From assembly GCF_019061125.1 (NCBI RefSeq), contig NZ_JAHQYI010000002.1, forward strand, positions 186,001 to 250,000: 64,000 nucleotides of DNA, written 5' to 3'. The DNA comes from Microbacterium sp. NC79 (lineage in GTDB: Bacteria > Actinomycetota > Actinomycetes > Actinomycetales > Microbacteriaceae). Positions 1-7,566 of this stretch are shown one piece after another; the stretch's first letter is position 1; each line of letters begins with the position of its first letter. Below the pieces are notes generated by a model that was given only the letters and a program-made list of their open reading frames with translations, was not told where the DNA came from and made no database searches. The position numbers and the translations under genes were made by a program.

Positions 1-813
1 AGCATCGGTTCTGCGACCCGTTCTGAATTCACCAAATACTTCACCACGTCGGCGTGGTGGGTCCTCGCCCTCATCACCGCAGCTTCCCTGGTGTTCCTTG
101 CCGGAGGCTTCGCTGCCGCGATCGGTTTGGCCCAGTCTGGCGCGTTGGACGACGTTCCCGATGCCGCGCTCCTGGGCGCTGCCGCACCGTCACTCGTGTA
201 CGGTCTCGCCGTCAACATCGGATACATTTTTCCGATCCTGCTCGGCGTCCTTCTCGTGGCCGGCGAGTTCCGCCACCAAACTCTGGTTCCGACGTTCCTT
301 GCAACCCCGAAGCGCACCACAGTGCTGTTCGCAAAGATCGTCACCGGTGCCGTCGTCGGTGCCGGGCTCGGCATCATCGCGGTCATCGCGACAGTCGGCT
401 CTGCCGCCGCGGTCTTCGCGGCAACCGGCCAAGACCCGGCACTCACCAGCAACGACAACCTCGCCATGATGGGCCGCATGATCCTGGCATTTGTGCTGTG
501 GACCTGGGTCGGTCTCGGTTTGGGCAGCATCGTGCGTAACCAGGTCGCCGCCATCGTCATCGCCCTGGTATTCACTCAGCTGGTTGAACCCCTCCTCCGC
601 ACCGCGGCAGCGTTCGTGCCCGCAATCGAACCGGTGGCTCGTTACCTCCCGAGTGCCGCCTCTGACACACTCACCGGCTCAAACTTCTACGTCATGCTCG
701 GTGCCGCGGGCGAAACACAGCAGTGGTGGGTTGGTGCCGTGATTCTCGCGGTCTACGCCGTCGTGCTGACCGCGATCGGCGCGATCACCACGTGGCGGCG
801 CGACGTCGACTAA
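1..813 (+). CDS. ABC-2 type transporter permease (5' end outside window)
   Basis: The reading frame is open from base 1, so this is the C-terminal 270 codons of a permease that starts upstream of the window. A GTG at 91 is internal and should not be taken as the start, because the in-frame residues before it (SATRSEFTKYFTTSAWW) are typical N-terminal sequence for this family. About six hydrophobic segments are visible, with the characteristic stretch GEFRHQTLVPTFLATPKR in the cytoplasmic region after the second. Such proteins form the membrane part of ABC exporters, and the matching ATPase gene is presumably just upstream. The substrate cannot be inferred. Octamer copy 284-291 lies in this gene. 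Confidence 0.8.
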   Translation, partial: SIGSATRSEFTKYFTTSAWWVLALITAASLVFLAGGFAAAIGLAQSGALDDVPDAALLGAAAPSLVYGLAVNIGYIFPILLGVLLVAGEFRHQTLVPTFLATPKRTTVLFAKIVTGAVVGAGLGIIAVIATVGSAAAVFAATGQDPALTSNDNLAMMGRMILAFVLWTWVGLGLGSIVRNQVAAIVIALVFTQLVEPLLRTAAAFVPAIEPVARYLPSAASDTLTGSNFYVMLGAAGETQQWWVGAVILAVYAVVLTAIGAITTWRRDVD

Positions 814-875
814 CGCGGCTTCCACGCCGGTCGTTGGGCGAGCGTAACGAGACGAAGCGCCCCGTAAGAACCGGA

Positions 876-1316
876 CTAGGCGGTTGCGGGCTTGGGCGCG
901 TGCTGAGGCTTGATCGTCGGGATCGGCGAGGTCAACGTCACGACGTCGTTCAGCTCCACCTCGCCGTCGAGACGCAGCGCCTTCACCAGGGCGAGTCCGT
1001 GCTGGGTTGAGAGCACGAGTCGCTGAAACGGCGCCTCGTGCCCGAGGTCAATGACAACCCCGGGCTTCTTGCGCCCGCGCACCATCACAAAATCTGCGCC
1101 CGCAACGGAACGCCAGGTTCCTGCGGCCACGACGCCAGGCACAAAAGTGCCGGGGCTTCGCACCCCGCGCAACCACGTCCACAGGTCATCGGTCAGCTGC
1201 ACCTTGGTGATATCGCTACGTCGCACACGCACGTTCTGCTTCTGCAGGCTCACCAGACGCTCCGAGGCTGACAACCCAACCTCAAGGTTCGCAGAATCCA
1301 GCAACAGCGTGACCAT
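876..1316 (-). CDS. Hypothetical protein, 146 aa
   Basis: I do not recognise this family. The ATG at 1316 is preferred over an in-frame TTG at 1349 because the protein then begins MVTLLLDSANLEVGLSASE, with no implausible leader. It is soluble, with no signal peptide or membrane helix, and is rich in short Val/Leu strands alternating with charged residues (for example KKPGVVIDLGHEAPFQRLVLS), suggesting a mainly beta fold. The C-terminus is a Pro/Ala tail. It converges with the permease ending at 813 and diverges from the CofC-like gene at 1422, so it probably has its own promoter. GC-rich third positions support real coding. Confidence 0.6.
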   Translation of the reverse strand: MVTLLLDSANLEVGLSASERLVSLQKQNVRVRRSDITKVQLTDDLWTWLRGVRSPGTFVPGVVAAGTWRSVAGADFVMVRGRKKPGVVIDLGHEAPFQRLVLSTQHGLALVKALRLDGEVELNDVVTLTSPIPTIKPQHAPKPATA

Positions 1317-1421
1317 GCCAACCAGTCTGCCACGCGAGTCCCCCACCAATGTTCACAGCTCGGCAACAATGCCCCGATCCGTTGCACCTTTGCACGGCCA
1401 AGAAATGACAGACTGTGGGGC

Positions 1422-2084
1422 ATGTCAGCACACTGGAGCGTCGTCGTACCTTTTCTGCGTCTTGCCGAGAATTCCTCGCGTCTCGGCGCGGATGCGCACG
1501 CCCTGACGCGCTCGATCGCACTCGATACCGTCGCCGCAATCGCCGATAGCACCGCTGTCGCGCACATCGTGGTCGTGACCGATGAGAACGACAACACATC
1601 AGAGCTGGAAACGATCAGCACGAAGGTTGCTGTCACGATTGCACGCTCGCTGGCCCCCGCAGACGCATGGGCGGCCGTTGCGGCCACACACGGCCATGTG
1701 GCGCTCGTCAGGGCCGTGTTGCCAGCCCTTGATGGGCACGAGCTCACGGCGTTGCTCGTGGAGGCTGCGACGGTGCCCCTCGGCGTGGTGACGAACGCTG
1801 AAGACAACGGAACCACGGTGCTGGTCGCGCAGAGTGCCGCTGCGCTGAGCGTCGACGCTACTGACGAGTTTTTCGCGAACCGCGTGCCGACAGGTGCCGC
1901 TGTTCTTGATCCCGGAACCACCGTGCGCCGCACCGTGACGTCGGCGCGTCAACTGGTGCAGGTGCGCGACTGGCCGACGTTGGGAACGCGAACGCGAGCC
2001 GCGGCCCGCGCATTCCGCCTCGAGCCGCCCACAACCGCTTCAGACCGCCGCTATCGGATCGATCCGCCGCCAGCGCAGGACTAG
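1422..2084 (+). CDS. CofC-like nucleotidyltransferase-fold protein, probably degenerate
   Basis: The 220-residue protein resembles 2-phospho-L-lactate guanylyltransferase (CofC/FbiD), the GTP-using enzyme of coenzyme F420 synthesis. Supporting features are the N-terminal SAHWSVVVPFLRLAENSSRL stretch, the HIVVVTDEND strand and a late GVVTNAEDNGTTVL segment. In true CofC the N-terminal loop reads roughly VPVKxLxxAKSRL with basic residues contacting nucleotide. Here those lysines are replaced (VPFLRLAENSSRL), so nucleotide binding may be lost or altered. No other F420 genes are visible nearby. The ATG at 1422 follows a weak GGGG ribosome-binding site. The fold assignment is moderately sure, the catalytic function is not. 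Confidence 0.5.
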   Translation: MSAHWSVVVPFLRLAENSSRLGADAHALTRSIALDTVAAIADSTAVAHIVVVTDENDNTSELETISTKVAVTIARSLAPADAWAAVAATHGHVALVRAVLPALDGHELTALLVEAATVPLGVVTNAEDNGTTVLVAQSAAALSVDATDEFFANRVPTGAAVLDPGTTVRRTVTSARQLVQVRDWPTLGTRTRAAARAFRLEPPTTASDRRYRIDPPPAQD

Positions 2085-2088
2085 AACG

Positions 2089-2889
2089 TCAGGGCTGTAG
2101 TTCGTCTGCCGCGTGCGGCAACGGGAAGCGCGAAACGGCTTCGATCAGCGCCCCCACCGTCTGGCGATCAGCGATCACGTCAACGTCAAGGCCGACCTTG
2201 CGAGCATCCTTCGCGGTACGCGGCCCGATGGCAGCAACAATGGTTCCGGCCGGAATGTCGGTGAACTGTTCGTGCACCTGCACTGCGACGGAACCGCTGG
2301 TCACCAGGATCGCGTTGATGCGGCCGCTGACAACGTCGCGCATGATGCGCTCGGTGACGGGCACGCCAACGGTGCGGTAGGCAACGACGCTTGACACATC
2401 GTGGCCGGCAGCCTCAAGCGCCTTGCTCAGCACGGGTTTGGCGATCTCGCTGCGCAATGACAAAACGCGACGCGGGGCGGCCTGCTCGAGGGCGATCATC
2501 TCTTCAGCCATGCCGGCTGCCGAGTTGTCTTTTTCGGGAACGAGGTCGACCTTGAGGCCGGCGGCCTGGAGGGCAGCTGCCGTGGTCTCACCAACAGCCG
2601 CGACCTTGGTCTTGGCAGGAATCACCGCGCGCTGCGCGTACAGGACGTCGACCGTTGTCGCGCTCGTAACGGTCAGCCAGTCAAACTCGCCATTGCCGAG
2701 GCGCTCAAGTGCGTCGTCGAGGGCTTCGGGGTCGGTCGTCGCGGCGAAGTTAATCAGTGGTGCAACAACAGGCACGGCGCCCTGTTCGCGCAGTGATGCG
2801 GCAACGCCGTCACCCCAGGGGCCTCCACGCGGAACGAGAACTCGCCAACCGCCTAATGGCTTGTGGTTCTCTTCACTCGGAAAATTCAT
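2089..2889 (-). CDS. hemD: Uroporphyrinogen-III synthase
   Basis: HemD closes and inverts ring D of hydroxymethylbilane to give uroporphyrinogen III (EC 4.2.1.75), a cytoplasmic step of heme and other tetrapyrrole synthesis. The 266-residue length fits the family. Visible features are the N-terminal domain start GWRVLVPRGGPWGDGVA, the DWLTVTSATTVDVL strand, VAAVGETTAAALQAAG in the first domain swap, and the second-domain VVAYRT, ILVTSGSVAV and VAAIGPRTAKDARKVG blocks. It converges with the CofC-like gene, with stops only 4 bp apart. HemA, HemC and HemB are not adjacent, but a HemY-like oxidase lies 1.4 kb away on the same strand, separated by the envelope operon. The start ATG at 2889 has a GAGAG ribosome-binding site. 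Confidence 0.9.
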   Translation of the reverse strand: MNFPSEENHKPLGGWRVLVPRGGPWGDGVAASLREQGAVPVVAPLINFAATTDPEALDDALERLGNGEFDWLTVTSATTVDVLYAQRAVIPAKTKVAAVGETTAAALQAAGLKVDLVPEKDNSAAGMAEEMIALEQAAPRRVLSLRSEIAKPVLSKALEAAGHDVSSVVAYRTVGVPVTERIMRDVVSGRINAILVTSGSVAVQVHEQFTDIPAGTIVAAIGPRTAKDARKVGLDVDVIADRQTVGALIEAVSRFPLPHAADELQP

Positions 2890-3106
2890 GGCAACTCTCA
2901 GGCATCGGTGGGAAAAGCGATTGCAATTCCCAAGGAAAAGCGGTCGTCCTCAGGGGTTTTTTGGAACTATACCGCTGGCAGTATCCGCTCCATTGCCACT
3001 GCCTGTTCCCTCGAATATACCCCTGATTCCTGATTCTGGAACTTCGAGGCAACATGCAAGCGCTTACCTGGGTCTACGCGGTTGCTTCCTGAGTGCCCGG
3101 TAGATG

Positions 3107-3157
3107 CAAAATCCCCGATGTCGGGAAGCGATATTGCCTCCATCGACACCGGGGAAT
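3107..3157 (-). terminator. Rho-independent terminator of the envelope operon
   Basis: Read on the minus strand, arms TTCCCCGGTGTCG and CGACATCGGGGA (one G-U-like mismatch) enclose a loop of about 20 nt and are followed by TTTT. It lies just after the stop at 3164. The 217 bp from here to the hemD start at 2889 presumably hold the hemD promoter. I see only a weak minus-strand -10-like TATAGT at 2967-2972. Confidence 0.7.
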
Positions 3158-3163
3158 GGGCTG

Positions 3164-3424
3164 TTAGCGAGAAAGCGACCGCGCGATTGCCCACACGAGA
3201 GCGCCCGTTGCAATCGCGATGCCGACAACGGCGGCAACGGCGACGCCGGGCTTGCGCTCGGCATAAGCCTTGGCTTTCGTCGTCGCCTTACCCACTTGCT
3301 TGGGCACGTTGACTTTTTCTTCAATAGCGCTCAGCGCAGCCTTCAACTCGGCGCGAGCCGCTTCTACCGGATCGGTAATGCCATAGGGCACCGCGGTGCG
3401 GGGAATGTTCGTGTCAGAGCTCAT
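3164..3424 (-). CDS. DUF3618-like small membrane-anchored protein
   Basis: This is an 86-residue protein, taking the ATG at 3424 rather than the TTG at 3430. The N-terminal half (DPVEAARAELKAALSAIEEKVNVPKQVGKATTK) is an amphipathic helix of the DUF3618 kind. A single C-terminal membrane helix at about residues 61-82 (VAVAAVVGIAIATGALVWAIA) follows a basic stretch. The start overlaps the end of the Holin-X gene by 11 bp. It is the last gene of a three-gene operon (YtxH-like, Holin-X, DUF3618) that recurs in actinobacteria and is presumed to act at the cell envelope. No enzymatic function is suggested. Confidence 0.7.
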   Translation of the reverse strand: MSSDTNIPRTAVPYGITDPVEAARAELKAALSAIEEKVNVPKQVGKATTKAKAYAERKPGVAVAAVVGIAIATGALVWAIARSLSR

Positions 3425-3824
3425 CTGCAATCTCCTTCACCATGCGAGCATCGGTTTTGACGGCGGTTACGGGATCTTCGACCTTGGTCAGCCGCTTCAT
3501 CCGCATGATGCCAAGCACCGCAAACACGGCGACAAGCACCAGCATCAGGGCGAACACGACGAGGGTCGAGACCCACCATGGCCACCAGCTCGACAGCCCC
3601 ACGATCACGAAGGCGGCAAATGCCGGCACCGTCCAGAACAGGAAGAAGAGGGCGATAACGAACCACACGGCACCAATGCCTGCGTCCTTCGAAACCTTGG
3701 CAACCCATTGCTTTGCGGAGTTAACTTCGGCGACAACGAGGTTTTTGACAAGCTCCGGAACCTCACCAACGAGAGTGAGGAGCCCGTCTTTCGAACGGTC
3801 GCGGAAGCCAGAGGGATTCGACAC
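3414..3824 (-). CDS. Phage-holin-superfamily (actinobacterial Holin-X) membrane protein
   Basis: The 136-residue protein has a cytoplasmic amphipathic N-terminus (GLLTLVGEVPELVKNLVVAEVNSAKQW) and two adjacent membrane helices at about residues 49-72 and 78-102 separated by a WWPWW turn, then a charged tail. This is the layout of the actinobacterial Holin-X / DUF1469 family. Despite the name, chromosomal members are not tied to phage lysis, and nothing phage-like is nearby. The start is GTG at 3824, 2 bp after the YtxH-like stop. Translational coupling with both neighbours indicates one envelope-associated unit. Confidence 0.75.
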   Translation of the reverse strand: MSNPSGFRDRSKDGLLTLVGEVPELVKNLVVAEVNSAKQWVAKVSKDAGIGAVWFVIALFFLFWTVPAFAAFVIVGLSSWWPWWVSTLVVFALMLVLVAVFAVLGIMRMKRLTKVEDPVTAVKTDARMVKEIADEL

Positions 3825-3826
3825 AG

Positions 3827-4243
3827 TTAAGCCTTCTTGTTGCCGCGTGAGGTTTTCTTGGGCGCCGGCTTTGCATCAGTGACCTTTTCGATGAGGTCTT
3901 CGGCGGCATCGCTGATCGCTTCAGCCGACTTCTCGGCGGCTCGTGACACGGTCGGTCCCGCCTTCTTGGTCTCGGAGATCGCAGCGTCCAGCTTCTCGCC
4001 AGCCGTCTTCGGCGACGACGCAGCCTTCGTCACCTTCACCGCGGTGTCCCAAATAGCACCGGGCAGGGCAAGTGCCGAGGACTTTGCGAAGCCCTTCGCC
4101 TTGTCGACCTGCTTTTGCACGGGAGCGGTGTGCCACACCGAAGACGCAAACTTCGCGATCTGGTTGTAACGCTCGCGGCCAGCGCGTGCGCCGAGCACGT
4201 ATCCGGCTGTGAGCCCGATGACGAGTCCGATTTTGCCCTTCAT
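3827..4243 (-). CDS. YtxH-like protein with N-terminal membrane anchor
   Basis: The ATG at 4243 gives 138 residues starting MKGKIGLVIGLTAGYVLGARAGRERYNQI, a short glycine-rich membrane helix ending in the GARAGRERY signature common to YtxH-like and related actinobacterial proteins. The remainder is a Lys/Ala-rich helical region ending in a very basic tail (KPAPKKTSRGNKKA), suggesting a coiled or extended cytoplasmic part that could bind anionic surfaces. An in-frame extension to 4312 is rejected because it adds an unlikely non-hydrophobic leader. It is the first gene of the operon terminating at 3107-3157. The exact role is unknown. Confidence 0.7.
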   Translation of the reverse strand: MKGKIGLVIGLTAGYVLGARAGRERYNQIAKFASSVWHTAPVQKQVDKAKGFAKSSALALPGAIWDTAVKVTKAASSPKTAGEKLDAAISETKKAGPTVSRAAEKSAEAISDAAEDLIEKVTDAKPAPKKTSRGNKKA

Positions 4244-4319
4244 TGGTCCCCCTTGTGTGGCGAAATTTGCAGGTACGCGACTCAGCGTAGCCCTATATGC
4301 CACTTCTGGCATCCATGTC

Positions 4320-5693
4320 TTACACAGAAAAGAGTGCCCGACGACGGATTACTTCGGCTGTCGCCATCGCATCAGTGATGACATCGCGCACGCTGTCACC
4401 GGCGACCCACGCGCCGACAGCATCCAGCTGCGGCAGGGCGGAAATCTGGGTGCGAATCGCACTGGTACGGTCGGCATGCGTGCGGGCTGCACGGGACTGC
4501 GCCCGCACAAAACGCTCGACAACAGCGTCGACCACAACGGCAGATGCGCCGTAGGCCTCGCTGATCGCGGTGGCAGCGAGCTCAACCGCATCGCCGACGC
4601 CGTGCCCCGTGAGTGTCACACGGAAAAAGTCGTGGCCAGCGTCAGACGCGACATGTGGCCACTGGGCTGTGACGTGGTCGATACGCTGCACGGTGTCGGA
4701 TGCGTCGCGCGCGTACAGGCCCGCGCCGCGCGTGCCTGTCACACCGGTGACCGCGAGAACGACGACAGTCTGCTCGGCCGAGACATCGGCGGGCAGCGAC
4801 GGAAGAAGCGGAACCAGCAGAGCGTGCGCTGCGCGGGCGTCGGTTGCGAGCACAAGATGCTGCACGTGTGTCTCGGTTGACTGCTCGTCCACGGCGTCAG
4901 TGTTGGCGGGAATACTGGTGACCGCCCAGCCCGTTTCCGTTGGTTGCACCCCCGAGACGGGCGCGTGCTCGTGCACGACGCCACCCAGTTCTTCAATGCG
5001 GGCACGCAGCGCGCTTGTCAGTGCGCCCAGGCCCGCATCCAGGCTGAGCGGCGGTGCGGTCACATCCATCAGCCCCACGCCACCGGAGAGGCTGCCTGCA
5101 CGAGTCAGCGCGCCGTTAAGTTCGGGCAGCGCAACGTCGATCAGCACGTCTTCTGGATCGAGGTGCAACTGCGCGCGCGTCTGCGGTGCGACCAGCTTGT
5201 CGCATATCTTCGCCCCCATCCGCTGTCGCACGAGTTCGCCGAGGCTCTCGGCGTTGCCGATGGTGAGCACCGGCTTGAGTCGGTCGAGGTACGCGCGCCA
5301 CGCGGCGCCCCAACCAATGACACCGGTCACATCGGGGGTGAACGGGTTCGCAGGAATCCCCAGCGCCGGGCTCGCGGGCAGCGCAACCGGTGTTCGCTGC
5401 ATCAGCCACCTGCTGGTCGTGGCCGCCGTGACGAGCTGGTCGGTCAGACCGAATGCGGCAAGCACCTCGTCAACGGCCGCGCCACGTTCAATGGTCGATG
5501 CCGCAATGTCAACGTTCGAACCGCCGACAGCCACGCGACGAGTCATACCGCCGATGGTTGCTGCGTCCCACACGGTCACCGCCATTCCGACCTTCGCGCA
5601 CTCCCACGCAACGATGAGCCCGCCGATACCGCCACCGATGATTCCCACGGTGTGCGAACGGGCGGTTGCGGCGAGATCCGGGGTTTCAGGCAT
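4320..5693 (-). CDS. hemY: FAD-dependent protoporphyrinogen/coproporphyrinogen oxidase-like protein (HemY family)
   Basis: The 457-residue flavoprotein starts at ATG 5693 and has a Rossmann FAD motif GIIGGGIGGL at about residues 18-27. The second conserved block (GGMTRRVAVGGSNVDIAASTIERG, residues about 49-72) matches the region following FAD in amine-oxidase/HemY proteins. A middle segment around VAPQTRAQLHLDPEDV and SLSGGVGLMDV resembles the porphyrinogen oxidase substrate domain. The expected reaction is oxygen-dependent oxidation of porphyrinogen late in heme synthesis. hemD on the same strand 1.4 kb downstream supports this. The sequence is divergent from canonical HemY and no HemE or HemH is adjacent, so another FAD-dependent oxidoreductase remains possible. 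Confidence 0.65.
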   Translation of the reverse strand: MPETPDLAATARSHTVGIIGGGIGGLIVAWECAKVGMAVTVWDAATIGGMTRRVAVGGSNVDIAASTIERGAAVDEVLAAFGLTDQLVTAATTSRWLMQRTPVALPASPALGIPANPFTPDVTGVIGWGAAWRAYLDRLKPVLTIGNAESLGELVRQRMGAKICDKLVAPQTRAQLHLDPEDVLIDVALPELNGALTRAGSLSGGVGLMDVTAPPLSLDAGLGALTSALRARIEELGGVVHEHAPVSGVQPTETGWAVTSIPANTDAVDEQSTETHVQHLVLATDARAAHALLVPLLPSLPADVSAEQTVVVLAVTGVTGTRGAGLYARDASDTVQRIDHVTAQWPHVASDAGHDFFRVTLTGHGVGDAVELAATAISEAYGASAVVVDAVVERFVRAQSRAARTHADRTSAIRTQISALPQLDAVGAWVAGDSVRDVITDAMATAEVIRRRALFSV

Positions 5694-5725
5694 GTACCTA
5701 TGATCCCATCCCATGAGCCTGAGAA

Positions 5726-6643
5726 TTAGCCGCCGTGCGTGCTCTCCCCTGCCGGCTTCTCGGACCCGCCGTCGGCGTCAGCGAAGCGAATGATCGGAAT
5801 CTCCCCCGTCATCGCACGTTGAATCTTGAGCGCTTTGCGGGTCAACGGCGGGGTGGCCGGAACCTCGGGTTGCTCTTCGAGACCGGCGGCAGGCACCGCA
5901 GCTGCTTGCTCAGCGCTTTCCGTCTGCGGCTCAGCCGATGGTTCCGAAGCGAGCGCCTTCGCATCATGAACCGCCGTGATGCGTCCGTCGTGAATATCGA
6001 TGACGCGGTCGGCGCGGGCGACGAGGAGCGGATCGTGCGTGGAGACGATGGCGGCGAGTCCCTGCTCGTGGGCGAGCACGGAGAGCAGGTCCATAATGCT
6101 GGCGGCCGTACGAGAGTCGAGCTGGCCGGTTGGCTCATCCGCGATCAGGATGTGCGGGCGGCTCACAATGGCTCGCGCGATACCGACACGCTGTTGCTGG
6201 CCGCCGGAAAGCTCGCTTGGACGCTGTTCTGCATGTTTTTCTAGGCCAACGCGTGCCAGCGCCTCGTCGACGCGCTCGACACGTTCGGCGGCCGCGACGC
6301 CGGCGATACGCAAAGGCAACTCCACGTTTTCTGCCGCGGAGAGAATCGAAACCAGGCCGAACGACTGAAAAATGAAGCCCAGATTGTCGCGGCGGATGAC
6401 GGCCAGCGCATCTTCGGCGAGAGCTGTCACCTCCTGCCCATCAATCTCAATGGTTCCGCTCGTCGGCTTGTCGAGGGTGCCGAGCAGGTTCAGCAGCGTC
6501 GATTTACCTGCACCGGAGGGGCCGCGCACGACAACGAGTTCGCCGGCTGACACTTCGAGCGACACATCGACACACGCGTGCACGTCACCGGCTGCTGAGG
6601 AATAGGTGCGGGTCAGGTTGCGAGCCCGCAGCAAGACAGTCAT
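5726..6643 (-). CDS. ABC transporter ATP-binding protein (LolD/MacB type)
   Basis: This ATPase drives the permeases encoded upstream in the operon. Walker A GPSGAGKST is at residues 41-49, a Q-loop lies at FIFQSFGLV, the signature is LSGGQQQRV near residue 147, and Walker B is ILIADEPTG followed by an H-loop STHDP. At 305 residues it is about 80 longer than the usual LolD core. The extra C-terminal tail is Glu/Pro/Ala-rich (SAEPQTESAEQAAAVPAAG) and ends GEIPIIRFADADGG, so it may be a flexible interaction segment. It is the last of four coupled genes and its start overlaps the preceding ATPase stop by 4 bp. Confidence 0.9.
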   Translation of the reverse strand: MTVLLRARNLTRTYSSAAGDVHACVDVSLEVSAGELVVVRGPSGAGKSTLLNLLGTLDKPTSGTIEIDGQEVTALAEDALAVIRRDNLGFIFQSFGLVSILSAAENVELPLRIAGVAAAERVERVDEALARVGLEKHAEQRPSELSGGQQQRVGIARAIVSRPHILIADEPTGQLDSRTAASIMDLLSVLAHEQGLAAIVSTHDPLLVARADRVIDIHDGRITAVHDAKALASEPSAEPQTESAEQAAAVPAAGLEEQPEVPATPPLTRKALKIQRAMTGEIPIIRFADADGGSEKPAGESTHGG

Positions 6644-7566
6644 AAGGTCTCCTCTTCGCCCGCGGTCTTCTGCCCGGGCCAGACGCCAACGTGATCAGGT
6701 TCCAGAGCCAGGCGTACGCGCTCGCGCAGGTCGAGTGACGACACAAACTCGTCTGGCAGCTGCAGGCGACCGACCTTATCGAGCACGGCGTACTCCTCGG
6801 CCACGGCGTGCTCGGCACCGTGTTCGTCGACACGCGTGGAACGCAGCACTTCGGTCGCCGTGCGACCGTCACGAATCTGCACGGTGCGAGCAACGTGCTC
6901 TGACACCGTCGGGTCGTGCGTCACGATCAGGGTCGTGACTCCCAGCTCACGGTTGACCGAACGCATCGCCTCCAACACCTGCACACTGGTGTCATCGTCG
7001 AGCTCACCGGTCGGCTCGTCGGCGAGTACGACGCGCGGGGTGTGTGCGATCGAGCAGGCGATCGCCACCCGCTGCTGCTCACCGCCAGACAGAGCGGTGG
7101 GCTTGCGGTCGGCAAGGTGGGAAATCTCCAGCAGATCGAACAGTTCCGCAACACGCGCCGAGCGTTCTTTCGCGCCCTTCGGCTCGCCCACGATCGCGAG
7201 CACAGCGCCCACGTTCTCTGCCGCTGTCAGGTACGGCAGCAGGTTCCGCGATGTCTGCTGCCATACAAACCCGACGTCTTCTCGACGAAACGCGACGCGT
7301 TGCTTCCGGGTCATGGTGAGCAGATCGCGCCCAGCCACACGGGCAACACCAGCGGTGGGAGCGTCGAGGCTCGACAGAATCGATAGCAGCGTGCTCTTGC
7401 CAGAGCCCGAGGCGCCAACCACCGCCACCAGCTCGCCCTGCTCGACGCGCAGGTTCAGCCCCTGCAACGCCTGCACTTCGACGGCTTTGCCATCGCGCCC
7501 CTTCACCGCGAAGATGCGCACCAGGTCTGAGCAAAAAATGTCGGGCTCAGCGGTCAGTTCGGTCAT
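6640..7566 (-). CDS. ABC transporter ATP-binding protein (LolD/MacB type), second ATPase
   Basis: The 308-residue ATPase carries Walker A GASGSGKST at residues 51-59, Q-loop FVWQQTSRN, signature LSGGEQQRVAIA, Walker B VVLADEPTGEL and H-loop VTHDP. It also has a C-terminal extension of about 60 residues (VLRSTRVDEHGAEHAVAEEYAVLDKVGRLQLPDEFV) beyond the ATPase core. Two different ATPases together with two permeases suggest a heteromeric exporter, one ATPase per permease half. Both ends overlap neighbouring genes by 4 bp, so translation is coupled. Octamer copies are sparse in this gene. Confidence 0.9.
   Translation of the reverse strand: MTELTAEPDIFCSDLVRIFAVKGRDGKAVEVQALQGLNLRVEQGELVAVVGASGSGKSTLLSILSSLDAPTAGVARVAGRDLLTMTRKQRVAFRREDVGFVWQQTSRNLLPYLTAAENVGAVLAIVGEPKGAKERSARVAELFDLLEISHLADRKPTALSGGEQQRVAIACSIAHTPRVVLADEPTGELDDDTSVQVLEAMRSVNRELGVTTLIVTHDPTVSEHVARTVQIRDGRTATEVLRSTRVDEHGAEHAVAEEYAVLDKVGRLQLPDEFVSSLDLRERVRLALEPDHVGVWPGQKTAGEEETL

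Noticed and set aside
3414..3824. Prophage lysis gene because of holin family name
   Set aside because: No phage structural, integrase or endolysin genes are near, and the three-gene envelope operon is a chromosomal arrangement.
4570..5703. 377-codon plus-strand open frame opposite the HemY-like gene
   Set aside because: Ser/Thr/Arg-rich shadow sequence without recognisable domain, opposite a gene with an FAD motif.
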